From UBA940 sp031547885 (lineage in GTDB: Bacteria; Bacteroidota; Bacteroidia; Bacteroidales; Rikenellaceae), in contig JAVBRO010000005.1 of assembly GCA_031547885.1 (NCBI GenBank), positions 118,978 to 182,977 on the forward strand: a stretch of DNA of 64,000 nucleotides, given 5' to 3'. Numbering within the stretch: the stretch's first letter is position 1; each line of letters opens with the position of its first letter. Positions 28,440-36,009 of this stretch are shown here, piece after piece. Position numbers and translations under genes: made by a program. The notes beneath the pieces are model-generated. The model did not search any database. It saw only the letters and a program-made list of their open reading frames with translations, and was not told where the DNA came from.

Positions 28440-28883
28440 CTAACTATGCACAAAAGATATATTACTAATCTCTTTACCAAAATCTTTTATGCTTTCTTCT
28501 ATCTTTTTTACGGTTTTAGGCGATGGTCTTTTTACTCCATTGATATAATGAGATAATTGACCAGCACTAACTTTAGTAATATTAGATAATCCTGCTAATG
28601 TAAAAGCATATGCGTACACTTGCAGGAACGAAGGTAAATCATATTCAAAGTCTAATTCAATATTATTAAAATCAAACTCTTTACCCTCATCTTTGTAATA
28701 ATCTCTCATCTCATTTAATGAGTTCTTGAAATCAGCTATTGTTTCTTCTGCTGAATTTCCCTCGCCTATAAGACTAAAAGGAATTTTCTTACTACTCTTA
28801 TCATCAATATAAGCAGAGTAGTTACCCTCTATTCCTCTTTCGATTATTACGTTAATTTTAATTCTGTTGCTCCCGTTTGCCAT
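28440..28883 (-). CDS. hicB: HicB-family antitoxin with HTH domain
   Basis: 147 residues. The N-terminal half (about 5-60) has the HicB partial RNase-H-like fold (IKINVIIERGIEGNYSAYI, IGEGNSAEETIADFKNSLNE). The C-terminal half has an XRE-like helix-turn-helix (FTLAGLSNITKVSAGQLSHY, then INGVKRPSPKTVKKIEES). HicB binds and neutralises the HicA mRNA interferase and represses the operon. It lies 41 bases downstream of hicA on the minus strand. The very low GC and the lysine/asparagine-rich composition differ from the neighbours and indicate horizontal acquisition. Confidence 0.88.
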   Translation of the reverse strand: MANGSNRIKINVIIERGIEGNYSAYIDDKSSKKIPFSLIGEGNSAEETIADFKNSLNEMRDYYKDEGKEFDFNNIELDFEYDLPSFLQVYAYAFTLAGLSNITKVSAGQLSHYINGVKRPSPKTVKKIEESIKDFGKEISNISFVHS

Positions 28884-28924
28884 AATGCTAATTTATATCT
28901 TATCTGGGGATTGGGTGGGGGCTG

Positions 28925-29113
28925 TTAAAACTCAACCCCCGAATCCCGCTTAATACTTTTCAATGTGCCTGGTGCTACTTCTTTACTTTTATGATGACTT
29001 GTCTGAAATTCCTTCTTTGTAATCGGACTGTACCATAATGGATGGCTCTTGCCTTTTCCCGTGTCATAACAACCTGCCTTCTTCAATTTTCGCTCTACCT
29101 CATTGTAGTTCAT
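28925..29113 (-). CDS. hicA: HicA-family mRNA interferase toxin
   Basis: 62 residues, the normal HicA length. The double-stranded-RNA-binding-like fold is seen in VERKLKKAGCYDTGKGKSHP; the histidine in KSHPLWY corresponds to the catalytic His of the family, and the C-terminal VAPGTLKSIKRDSG is the conserved last helix. HicA cleaves mRNA and stops growth when free of HicB. It is the first gene of a two-gene minus-strand operon and has a clear promoter and operators upstream. Confidence 0.9.
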   Translation of the reverse strand: MNYNEVERKLKKAGCYDTGKGKSHPLWYSPITKKEFQTSHHKSKEVAPGTLKSIKRDSGVEF

Positions 29114-29169
29114 ATTTTTAAAAGTTAGTATTTAATTACTTGTCGTTTCTTTCATACTCCCGGACAACA

Positions 29170-29201
29170 CAAAGGTATTAATATTAATACCCACATCCAA
29201 A
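29170..29201 (-). promoter_or_regulatory. hicAB promoter (TTTG-N20-TACCTTTG)
   Basis: On the minus strand TTTG (plus 29198-29201) and TACCTTTG (plus 29170-29177) are 20 bases apart, an exact match to the Bacteroidetes housekeeping -33/-7 consensus. The predicted start of transcription is near 29163, about 50 bases before the hicA ATG. Confidence 0.85.
29174..29191. promoter_or_regulatory. HicB operator O1 (palindrome inside promoter)
   Basis: An 18-bp perfect palindrome, GGTATTA-ATAT-TAATACC. It fills the spacer of the hicAB promoter and overlaps the -7 box, so a protein bound here would block polymerase. Confidence 0.75.
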
Positions 29202-29229
29202 TATTTCACTAACTATCTTAACACACAAT

Positions 29230-29247
29230 GGTATTATTTTTAATACC
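29230..29247. promoter_or_regulatory. HicB operator O2
   Basis: GGTATTA-TTTT-TAATACC has the same half sites and the same 4-base centre length as O1, 56 bases upstream of it; the palindrome extends three bases further on each side (29227-29250). Two identical half-site pairs suggest cooperative binding by HicB. Confidence 0.7.
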
Positions 29248-29298
29248 ATTCATATAACGACGCAGAATGAACGATATTATCCGACCCACTTAATGCAA

Positions 29299-29327
29299 AA
29301 TGGGGCAATATCTAATATTTCCCCATT
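29299..29327. repeat. AT-rich inverted repeat
   Basis: AATGGGG at 29299-29305 pairs with CCCCATT at 29321-29327, and inside them AATAT pairs with ATATT. There is no T run behind it. Its function is unknown. Confidence 0.45.
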
Positions 29328-29733
29328 CATTCAATCATTATCATTGTCTTTACATAAATAGTAAGATGATGATAATGCACAATATCAAATTACCACTGAC
29401 ATTGATGTTGAATTTACTTCTAATGAAATTATTCTTCATATTTGTTTGCTTTTGAACATGCTACCATGAAACGCACTTCGAATGTCAGATACATATTTTA
29501 CTACTTTTAAACAATAATTAAATTATTGTCTTTCAGATAGTAAGTGTGGTAGCAACGCAATTTTGAGTTGGTAGCATTTAGGATAGCATATTTTGACCAA
29601 AATACAGTTTGCCAAATAAATTATATGATATAATATTTTATAAATCATTTTGGCAATACCATATGCCCTATAGCTATCCAACATGCTGATAATATGCTTT
29701 TTGCACAGCATTCAAGCGAACCGGACAAAAGAA
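29328..29733. other. AT-rich non-coding part of the island
   Basis: About 400 bases of very AT-rich sequence with no convincing gene on either strand. It separates the hicAB control region from tRNA-Ser and is probably the remains of an integrated element. Confidence 0.5.
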
Positions 29734-29756
29734 AAGCACCCCGTCATGAGGTGCTT
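29734..29756 (-). terminator. Terminator after tRNA-Ser
   Basis: On the minus strand a stem AAGCACC / GGTGCTT is followed by TTTTCTTTT, about 30 bases past the tRNA 3' end. Confidence 0.75.
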
Positions 29757-29782
29757 CATTTTCCCTGTGCAGGGCGATATTG

Positions 29783-29869
29783 CGGAGAGACAGGGATTCG
29801 AACCCTGGGTACCCGCGAGGGTACAACGGTTTTCGAGACCGCCCCGATCGACCGCTCTGGCATCTCTCC
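29783..29869 (-). tRNA. tRNA-Ser (anticodon CGA)
   Basis: 87 nucleotides with a long variable arm, as expected for serine. The acceptor GGAGAGA pairs with TCTCTCC, with discriminator G. The anticodon stem-loop GCGGT-CTCGAAA-ACCGT gives anticodon CGA (reads UCG), and the T loop is GGTTCGAATCC. CCA is not encoded. The 3' end faces the AT-rich hicAB island, the orientation expected if an element integrated at the tRNA. Confidence 0.95.
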
Positions 29870-30052
29870 AATCGGGTGTGAAACTTTCCGGCTAGACCTC
29901 TCTCAAGTTCACGGGTTCTAAATTTCTGTACGGCTTCTCTTGAGATCCGGACATGAACTATGGCACCCAGGCTTTTTGCGATTCACCGGACAACTAAATC
30001 CCGGTTCACCTAATCCCCGCAACCCCCAAAATATGGCCGCAAGAATAAAAAA

Positions 30053-30072
30053 GCCCCGCCTTCAAGCGGGGC
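30053..30072 (-). terminator. Terminator of FadL-like gene
   Basis: The stem GCCCCGC / GCGGGGC is followed on the minus strand by six T residues (A residues at 30047-30052). Confidence 0.88.
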
Positions 30073-30146
30073 AAAGGTAATAAATAATATGAAAGATGAA
30101 AAAGGAAAGATGAAAAAAGTCTTTTTTTGATTTCATCTTCTTTTTA

Positions 30147-31751
30147 TCAGAACCGGCTGCCGATGGTAAGGGTTATCTGGTGCAGGTTTTTGCGCGGGGT
30201 GTAATAGCGCGGGGTGTCCGTCTTGTCGTCGATGCTCCCGTCATATTGAGATACCAGCGTGGTGCCGTCGTTATATAAGTACAGATCGTAACTCGAGTAA
30301 TTCGCCCTGTTGTAGATGTACGAAAGGTCGATGTAGGCGTTGCGCCCCACGTTGAATCCCAGCCCGCCGCTGATCGAATAATTGCTTTTTACAATCGGGT
30401 TATTCGTTATCGCGTCTTTTTCCTGCAGGAAATTAGGCATGTACGAGCCGCCCGCCCTCAGTGAAACCATGTCGGTCGCAAGGATCTCGAGGCCGGCTCT
30501 CAGGGTGTTGGCCGGCTTGTAATCCCTGGCCGATTCTGCTTTGGATTCGTCGATGTCTTTGGAATAGTTGCTGCGGATCCGCATTTTATTGTACCATGCC
30601 CGCTCATAGTCGAGGGCGAGTATGGCCCTGTCGCCGATCACGTACGACACCCCGGCGAGCAGTCTCGGGGCTGTGTTGAACCGTTGTTCGTCGACCAGCG
30701 TTTCGCCTGAGTTGTAGTTGCCCGATCCGGCGTTCATGACGCTGTTGTACGACTTGTCGACCGAATAGTACGTCGGCAGGTGGAACGCCAGCCCTATCCT
30801 GAGGGCGGTCAGCGGCCTTACGACGGCACCGAGTTTCATTGTAAATCCGCTTCCGTGTATTCCGGTGCTCTGGTCATACCACATGCCGCCTATCGGTGCG
30901 CCGCTGTAAGTCTCTTCGTAGGATGTCTCTTCCGAGTAGTTTATCTGCGCCGCGCCGATGGTAGCTCCCAGATAGAGCAGGTTGCTGAAATTGGCTCCCA
31001 GCGAGAATGTATATTCATAGATGCCGCCTTTGGTGACCGATTGAAAATATGTCGTGTTCGGGGTGAGTCCGCCGAGCATATTGTACTGCCCTCCGCTGTA
31101 TTTCACGAGTCCGCTCTGGTAGCCCAGCACTGCTCCCCATTCGTCCAGGTATATATCCAGGTTTTCAAACGGATAGCTCGACGGTTTCAGCGCGTCGTTG
31201 CTCACGCCGTTCCGGTCCATAAGCCGCAGCTGTTCCTGGAACATTTCGCCGATCGAGGTCCGTTCGCCGGTCGTTTCGATATACGAGCGCGAATTGAAAT
31301 TGGCCGCGCGGTTGAATCCGAAACCTACCGTAAGGCTGGTCACTCCGTGCGAGCGGTTGAATACGTTGTACGCCATCGCCACGTTGTTGAGACCGTATGA
31401 AGTACGGTTCCCGCCCGATGAGAGCGCCCCTGCCGCCATGTTGGGCGAATCGGTTTTCATGCCGTTGATCGACAGCGACTGCGTGATGCCCCAGTCCGAG
31501 CTCTGGTACATACCGAGTCCGGCGGGATTAATGTTCATCGACGAGAGGTCGGCCCCGAGCGAGGTGAAAGCTCCGCCCATGGCCGCCGTCCGCGAAGTTC
31601 CGTATATGTAGTCGTTCTGCGAGAAGAGCAGTTTGTGTTCCGGGGTGAAATAAGGACCGTTTATCACCCTTCCGTACACATCTATCTGCGCCGCCGCCGA
31701 ACCCAGTCCAACTGCCAGCGCGCATCCGATAAGTAGAATCCTTTTTTTCAT
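30147..31751 (-). CDS. OmpP1/FadL/TodX-family outer-membrane transport protein
   Basis: 534 residues with a signal peptide (about 1-22, ending SAAAQ). The N-terminal block YGTSRTAAMGGAFTSLGADL followed by SSMNINPAGLGMYQSS is the FadL-family hatch region signature (alanine/glycine-rich with NPAGL). The rest alternates polar and aromatic residues as a 14-strand barrel and ends in HQITLTIGSRF with a terminal aromatic. Members carry hydrophobic compounds such as fatty acids or aromatics across the outer membrane. It is monocistronic with its own terminator. The substrate cannot be told from the sequence. Confidence 0.8.
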   Translation of the reverse strand: MKKRILLIGCALAVGLGSAAAQIDVYGRVINGPYFTPEHKLLFSQNDYIYGTSRTAAMGGAFTSLGADLSSMNINPAGLGMYQSSDWGITQSLSINGMKTDSPNMAAGALSSGGNRTSYGLNNVAMAYNVFNRSHGVTSLTVGFGFNRAANFNSRSYIETTGERTSIGEMFQEQLRLMDRNGVSNDALKPSSYPFENLDIYLDEWGAVLGYQSGLVKYSGGQYNMLGGLTPNTTYFQSVTKGGIYEYTFSLGANFSNLLYLGATIGAAQINYSEETSYEETYSGAPIGGMWYDQSTGIHGSGFTMKLGAVVRPLTALRIGLAFHLPTYYSVDKSYNSVMNAGSGNYNSGETLVDEQRFNTAPRLLAGVSYVIGDRAILALDYERAWYNKMRIRSNYSKDIDESKAESARDYKPANTLRAGLEILATDMVSLRAGGSYMPNFLQEKDAITNNPIVKSNYSISGGLGFNVGRNAYIDLSYIYNRANYSSYDLYLYNDGTTLVSQYDGSIDDKTDTPRYYTPRKNLHQITLTIGSRF

Positions 31752-31783
31752 ATCCTTTATATTTTTGGGTATGTCGTATAAAA

Positions 31784-31828
31784 CCGCCCGGATTCCGTCC
31801 GCTGATTGTAACAGATGAACCCGGGCGG
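31784..31828 (-). terminator. Probable terminator of serine-rich lipoprotein gene
   Basis: An 8-bp GC stem (CCGCCCGG / CCGGGCGG) with a long loop of 29 bases is followed on the minus strand by TTTTATAC. Confidence 0.6.
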
Positions 31829-31871
31829 ATATTATTTATCGATAAATCCGTTTCGTAATTATGTTTTAGAT

Positions 31872-33554
31872 TTAGCGCCTTCCGCCGGAACTGCTCGAAC
31901 CGCCGCTGCTTCTGCTGCCGCCCGAGGAGCTGCTCGAACCGCCGCCACCGCCATAGCTTCCGCCGCTGCTGCTTCTGCTCGACGAGGAAGGCGTGCTGTA
32001 TGAAGACGAACTGCTGCTTCTGCTGCTCGATCCGCTGTCATAGGAAGAGGAACTTCTGCTGCTCGACGATCCGCTGCCGTAGGATGACGAAGAGGAGCTT
32101 CTGCTGCTCGATCCGCTGTCGTAAGATGATGAACTTCTGCTGCCTGAAGACGAGGGAGTGCTGCCTGAAGAGGAACTTCTGCTGCTCGATCCGCTGTTAT
32201 ACGAAGGGGTGCTGCTGCTCCTGCTGGACGAGGACGGAGTGCTGTATGAAGACGAACTGCTGCTGCGGCTGCCCGACGAAGAACCGCTGTCGTAGGAAGA
32301 GGAACTTCTGCCGGAAGTGCTGCCCGACGACGAGGGGGCGCTGTACGATGACGAACTTCTGCCGGACGTACTGCCGGAATATCCGCTCGACGACGAACTG
32401 CGGCTGCTTGAACCGGTGCCGTACGACGACGAACTGCCCGATGAACTTCTTCCGCTGGTGCTGCCCGAGTTTATATCAGACGACGAAGAGGAACTTCTGC
32501 CCGAAGAACTGCCGTTGTAGGTTCCGCTCGAAGAGCTTCTGCTGCCGCTGGTACCGGAGCTGATTCCAGTAGATGAGCTCCTGCTGCCCGACGACGAGCC
32601 GCTGTTGTAAGTCGACGAACTTCTGCTGCCGCTTGTGCCGGAGTTGTATCCGCTAGAAGAGCTTCTGCTGCCGGACGTTCCGCTGTTGTAGGTCGACGAA
32701 CTTCTGCTGCCTGAAGTGTTGTACCCGGACGACGAGGTGGACCTGCTGCCCGATGTGTTGTATCCCGATGAGGTGGACCTTGCCGAAGATGAGGTGCTTC
32801 TCGGTGCCGATGCCGCATAGGTGTTGCGTTCGGGAGTGCGGTAGCCGTTATTGTAGTTGCGTCCGGTGTCCCTGTAATTGTTGTGCGAATAATAGGCGGG
32901 AGAATAGTAGTTGGGACCGTAGTAGCCGTGCCATCCGCCGTAGTAGTAACTCGGGCCGTAGTAGTAGCTGGGGCCCCAGTAGCTGTAGTAGGGGCGGCTC
33001 CATCCGCATCCCCACGAGTAGTACGGGTCGTAATACCAGGGGTTGTACCACGAGTAGTAGGGACGGCTCCAGCCGCAGTACCACGAGCTGTGGTAGTAGT
33101 TGCGCGGCGACCAATACCCGTACCACGAGTAGCTGTACCTGGGGTCTATGACCACGACGTTGGTGTAGGGCTCGTAATAGACGTAAGTGTACGAACTTGC
33201 CGGCCGCACGTAATAGTCATACGAGTCGAACATGACGATCTTTCGGGCATATTTGCCGTTGTTCACGTATTCCGTTTCGCCGTTCCCGCTGTAACCGCCC
33301 GTTTCGTTGTAATAATCCGACTCCGCGGCTGCTGCGTCGGCTTCGGCGAGCATGGCTTCGTATTTGGCCTTGCGCGCCAGCGCTTCGGCCTTGGCCAGTT
33401 CGGCTTCGGCGGCTTCGCGGTTTGCGATCGCCGTCTTATTGTGAATGCCGTACAGGTCGTTCGATGACGAGACCCTGTTCGACGAACATCCCGGGAGCAG
33501 AACTGCCGCCCCGAGCAGCGATAAGATCCAGTAGTAATTCTTTAAGGTCTTCAT
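31872..33554 (-). CDS. Lipoprotein with Tyr/Trp-rich domain and long Ser/Arg repeat tail
   Basis: 560 residues. Lipobox LPGC lies near 23, then an alanine/glutamate helix (AEAELAKAEALARKAKYEAM, about 47-75), then about 110 residues extraordinarily rich in Tyr, Trp, Pro and Gly (SWYGYWSPRNYYHSSWYCGW), then about 310 residues of imperfect Ser-Arg-Ser-Ser repeats with Tyr-Asn/Asp-Ser-Gly inserts, ending in a Gly/Ser tail. I recognise no catalytic domain. The layout resembles a surface protein with a flexible stalk and a sticky aromatic domain near the membrane. The repeat DNA could vary in length by slippage. The start is set by the lipoprotein signal. Confidence 0.75.
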   Translation of the reverse strand: MKTLKNYYWILSLLGAAVLLPGCSSNRVSSSNDLYGIHNKTAIANREAAEAELAKAEALARKAKYEAMLAEADAAAAESDYYNETGGYSGNGETEYVNNGKYARKIVMFDSYDYYVRPASSYTYVYYEPYTNVVVIDPRYSYSWYGYWSPRNYYHSSWYCGWSRPYYSWYNPWYYDPYYSWGCGWSRPYYSYWGPSYYYGPSYYYGGWHGYYGPNYYSPAYYSHNNYRDTGRNYNNGYRTPERNTYAASAPRSTSSSARSTSSGYNTSGSRSTSSSGYNTSGSRSSSTYNSGTSGSRSSSSGYNSGTSGSRSSSTYNSGSSSGSRSSSTGISSGTSGSRSSSSGTYNGSSSGRSSSSSSDINSGSTSGRSSSGSSSSYGTGSSSRSSSSSGYSGSTSGRSSSSYSAPSSSGSTSGRSSSSYDSGSSSGSRSSSSSSYSTPSSSSRSSSTPSYNSGSSSRSSSSGSTPSSSGSRSSSSYDSGSSSRSSSSSSYGSGSSSSRSSSSYDSGSSSRSSSSSSYSTPSSSSRSSSGGSYGGGGGSSSSSGGSRSSGGSSSSGGRR

Positions 33555-33751
33555 GGTTCTGATATTTGAGGGTTGAACTTCTTTTAATTTTTTATATAAC
33601 GTATCCGGATGTATTCAAATTATCCGGCCCTCTCTCATTCTTCACATTTCGCGCCTTTATTTCCCTCGTCCGGCGCCGGTTGTCTTCTCTCTGGGCCTTT
33701 TGTTCTATGACAAAGATATATAAAAAAGTATCATTTCTCACTAAAAAGGCA

Positions 33752-33759
33752 TATCTTTG
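33752..33759 (+). promoter_or_regulatory. Probable -7 box of proS promoter
   Basis: TATCTTTG matches TAnnTTTG and lies 32 bases before the proS ATG. No good TTTG is found at the -33 position, so this is a partial match. Confidence 0.5.
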
Positions 33760-33791
33760 GGGCTCTAAAATCGGTAAAACGGAAAATAGCT

Positions 33792-35276
33792 ATGGCGAAG
33801 GAACTTAAAGAGCTGGCGAACCGGGAAGAAAACTACTCCCAATGGTACAACGACCTCGTGGTGAAGGCGGGGCTGGCCGAATACTCGGCCGTAAGGGGCT
33901 GTATGGTCATAAAACCCTATGGTTATGCCATTTGGGAGAATATGCAGGCCGCGCTCGACGCGATGTTTAAGGCCACCGGCCACGTCAACGCCTATTTTCC
34001 GCTCTTCATTCCCAAGTCGTTCTTCAGCCGCGAAGCGAGCCACGTCGAGGGTTTCGCCAAGGAGTGCGCCGTAGTCACCCATTACCGCCTGATGAACGAT
34101 CCCGACGGAAACGGCGTGGTGGTCGATCCCGATGCCAAACTCGAAGAGGAACTGATCGTCCGCCCGACTTCGGAAACCATCATCTGGAACACATATAAAG
34201 GCTGGATACAGTCTTACCGCGACCTGCCCATACTGGTCAACCAGTGGGCCAACGTGGTCCGCTGGGAGATGCGCACCAGGCTTTTCCTGCGCACCGCCGA
34301 ATTCCTGTGGCAGGAGGGGCACACCGCCCATGAAACCCGCGAAGAGGCGCTCGAAGAGACCGCACGCATGATCGGAGTCTACCGCGACTTTGCCGAACAG
34401 TTCATGGCCATGCCGGTCATCATAGGCCGCAAGAGCGAGAACGAACGCTTCGCCGGAGCCGACGACACGCTCACCATCGAGGCTCTGATGCAGGACGGCA
34501 AGGCTCTGCAGAGCGGAACGTCGCACTTCCTGGGGCAGAATTTCGCGAAGGCTTTCGATGTTCAGTTCGCCAACCGCGAAAACCAGCTCGATTACGTCTG
34601 GGCCACATCGTGGGGACTTTCGACCCGCATGATCGGCGCGCTGATAATGGCGCATTCCGACAACAACGGCCTCGTACTTCCCCCGAAGCTCGCCCCGACC
34701 CATGTAGTACTTGTTCCCATCTACAAGGGCGAAGATGAATATAAAGCGGCTGTTGCGCGTCTTGACGAAATCGCCGCCGAACTGAAGGTCAAAGGACTGA
34801 AAGTGAAGGTCGACGACCGCGACAATGTCCGCAGCGGCTTCAAATTCGCCGAGTACGAACTTAAAGGAGTGCCTGTCCGCCTGGCCCTCGGCCCGCGCGA
34901 CATGGCCGCCGGCACCATCGAACTCGCCCGCCGCGACACGCTGACGAAAGAGGTCGTTCCGCAGGAGGGGCTTGCCGACCGCGTCGCGTCGCTGATGGAC
35001 GAGATACAGCAGAATATCTTCGATAAAGCGTTAAAATACCGCGAAGAACACATTACCAAAGTCGATACGTGGGAAGAATTCCTGGACGTGCTCGACAACA
35101 AGGGCGGTTTCGTATCGGCCCACTGGGACGGCACCACCGAAACGGAGATCGCCATCAAGGATGCGACCAAAGCGACGATCCGCTGTATTCCGCTGGATGC
35201 CGAGGACGAGGACGGCAAGTGCGTCTTCACCGGCAATCCCTCGAAACGCCGCGTGCTTTTCGCCCGCAGTTACTAA
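33792..35276 (+). CDS. proS: Prolyl-tRNA synthetase (archaeal/eukaryote-type)
   Basis: 494 residues. Class II synthetase motifs are visible: motif 2 RPTSETIIWNTYKGWI plus NVVRWEMRTRLFLRTAEFLWQEGHTAH, motif 3 TSWGLSTRMIGALIMAHSD, and the anticodon-binding domain (PTHVVLVPIYKG to VRLALGPRDMA), followed by the C-terminal zinc-type domain ending FARSY. There is no inserted editing domain between motifs 2 and 3, which is the archaeal-type (ProS type 3) layout used by Bacteroidetes. It charges tRNA-Pro in the cytoplasm. The gene stands alone with its own terminator. Confidence 0.97.
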   Translation: MAKELKELANREENYSQWYNDLVVKAGLAEYSAVRGCMVIKPYGYAIWENMQAALDAMFKATGHVNAYFPLFIPKSFFSREASHVEGFAKECAVVTHYRLMNDPDGNGVVVDPDAKLEEELIVRPTSETIIWNTYKGWIQSYRDLPILVNQWANVVRWEMRTRLFLRTAEFLWQEGHTAHETREEALEETARMIGVYRDFAEQFMAMPVIIGRKSENERFAGADDTLTIEALMQDGKALQSGTSHFLGQNFAKAFDVQFANRENQLDYVWATSWGLSTRMIGALIMAHSDNNGLVLPPKLAPTHVVLVPIYKGEDEYKAAVARLDEIAAELKVKGLKVKVDDRDNVRSGFKFAEYELKGVPVRLALGPRDMAAGTIELARRDTLTKEVVPQEGLADRVASLMDEIQQNIFDKALKYREEHITKVDTWEEFLDVLDNKGGFVSAHWDGTTETEIAIKDATKATIRCIPLDAEDEDGKCVFTGNPSKRRVLFARSY

Positions 35277-35298
35277 AACGCGAATCAATAAATTAGTT

Positions 35299-35327
35299 AA
35301 AGCCTTTCAGAGATGGAAGGCTTTATT
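35299..35327 (+). terminator. Terminator of proS
   Basis: The stem AAAGCCTT / AAGGCTTT with a 10-base loop is followed by TATTTTAT. Confidence 0.75.
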
Positions 35328-35367
35328 TTATCCGATATTTCGTATCTTTGAGGAAACTACCGGCCGT

Positions 35368-35952
35368 ATGACAAACATTGATCCTGAAATAAATGAGTCA
35401 GAACATCAGGATGCTTCATCCGATGTAAAAATTGCAAGAGTCCCTATAAAAGGCTGGCTTTTGTTCTTCCTGATAGTGTTGGGATTGGGGGCATTATTGG
35501 GATTGTTTCTGTGGTTCTATGTTTTTGCTTTAAGTTATCATTCAGGCATCCTGTCGGTTAAAGGGTATTTCTTGGAAACTTTAATAGACAGTTTTGAATT
35601 ATTAGCATATACGGGACTTGTGGCATACACCATAATCTCGTTTTTCAGGAACAAGCCGAATTCTGTTTCATTGGCCAGGATGTGCCTTGTTTCGGCAATA
35701 ATGACCGGCTTGTTTTTCTGTATCTCCGAAATAGCGGATTTTACAAGCCCCGCTACGTTGCGCGTGATATTCCGGTCATTGGTTATGAGTTGCGTCTGGC
35801 TGATATTCCTCAGGGACTCCAAACAGGTCAAGCGATTATTTCCCAAGCCGTCGCGCCGTATAAAAGGCATCGATATTTTCATCTTCCTGTTGACGTGGCT
35901 TCCGGGCTATCTTTATTTCCTTATCACATCGCTCATGTCCGATATGGCATAG
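35368..35952 (+). CDS. Four-helix membrane protein (DUF2569-like)
   Basis: 194 residues from the ATG at 35368; the frame is open further upstream, but that part overlaps proS and reads as shadow sequence. TATCTTTG at 35343-35350 is a -7 box just ahead of this ATG. The acidic N-terminus is followed by four hydrophobic helices (about 33-57, 73-90, 105-122, 135-150) and a last one near 170-188. IKGWLLFFLIVLG and the general plan fit DUF2569. Its function is unknown. GC is lower than that of the neighbours. Confidence 0.7.
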   Translation: MTNIDPEINESEHQDASSDVKIARVPIKGWLLFFLIVLGLGALLGLFLWFYVFALSYHSGILSVKGYFLETLIDSFELLAYTGLVAYTIISFFRNKPNSVSLARMCLVSAIMTGLFFCISEIADFTSPATLRVIFRSLVMSCVWLIFLRDSKQVKRLFPKPSRRIKGIDIFIFLLTWLPGYLYFLITSLMSDMA

Positions 35953-35958
35953 ACCGGC

Positions 35959-35988
35959 AAAAGCCGCCCGCCGGGACGGGTGGCTTTT
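35959..35988. terminator. Shared bidirectional terminator
   Basis: AAAAGCC-G-CCCG pairs with CGGG-T-GGCTTTT between two convergent genes. T runs lie on both sides, so it can serve either strand. Confidence 0.82.
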
Positions 35989-36009
35989 CCGTGTAAAGAA
36001 ATGGGGTTC

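Noticed and set aside
29523..29711. 62-codon minus-strand frame in the AT-rich island
   Set aside because: It runs into the tRNA-Ser terminator and shows only AT-driven Ile/Lys/Tyr composition.
28365..29733. Complete integrative element at tRNA-Ser
   Set aside because: No integrase, no excision gene and no duplicated tRNA end were found; only the toxin-antitoxin cargo remains.
31914..32780. Repetitive DNA that might be a CRISPR array
   Set aside because: The repeats are imperfect, in frame, and encode Ser/Arg tracts; there are no equal spacers and no cas genes.
35161..35367. Longer N-terminus for the membrane protein at 35368
   Set aside because: The extension overlaps the end of proS and its terminator and reads as Arg/Pro/Ser shadow; a -7 box directly precedes the ATG at 35368.
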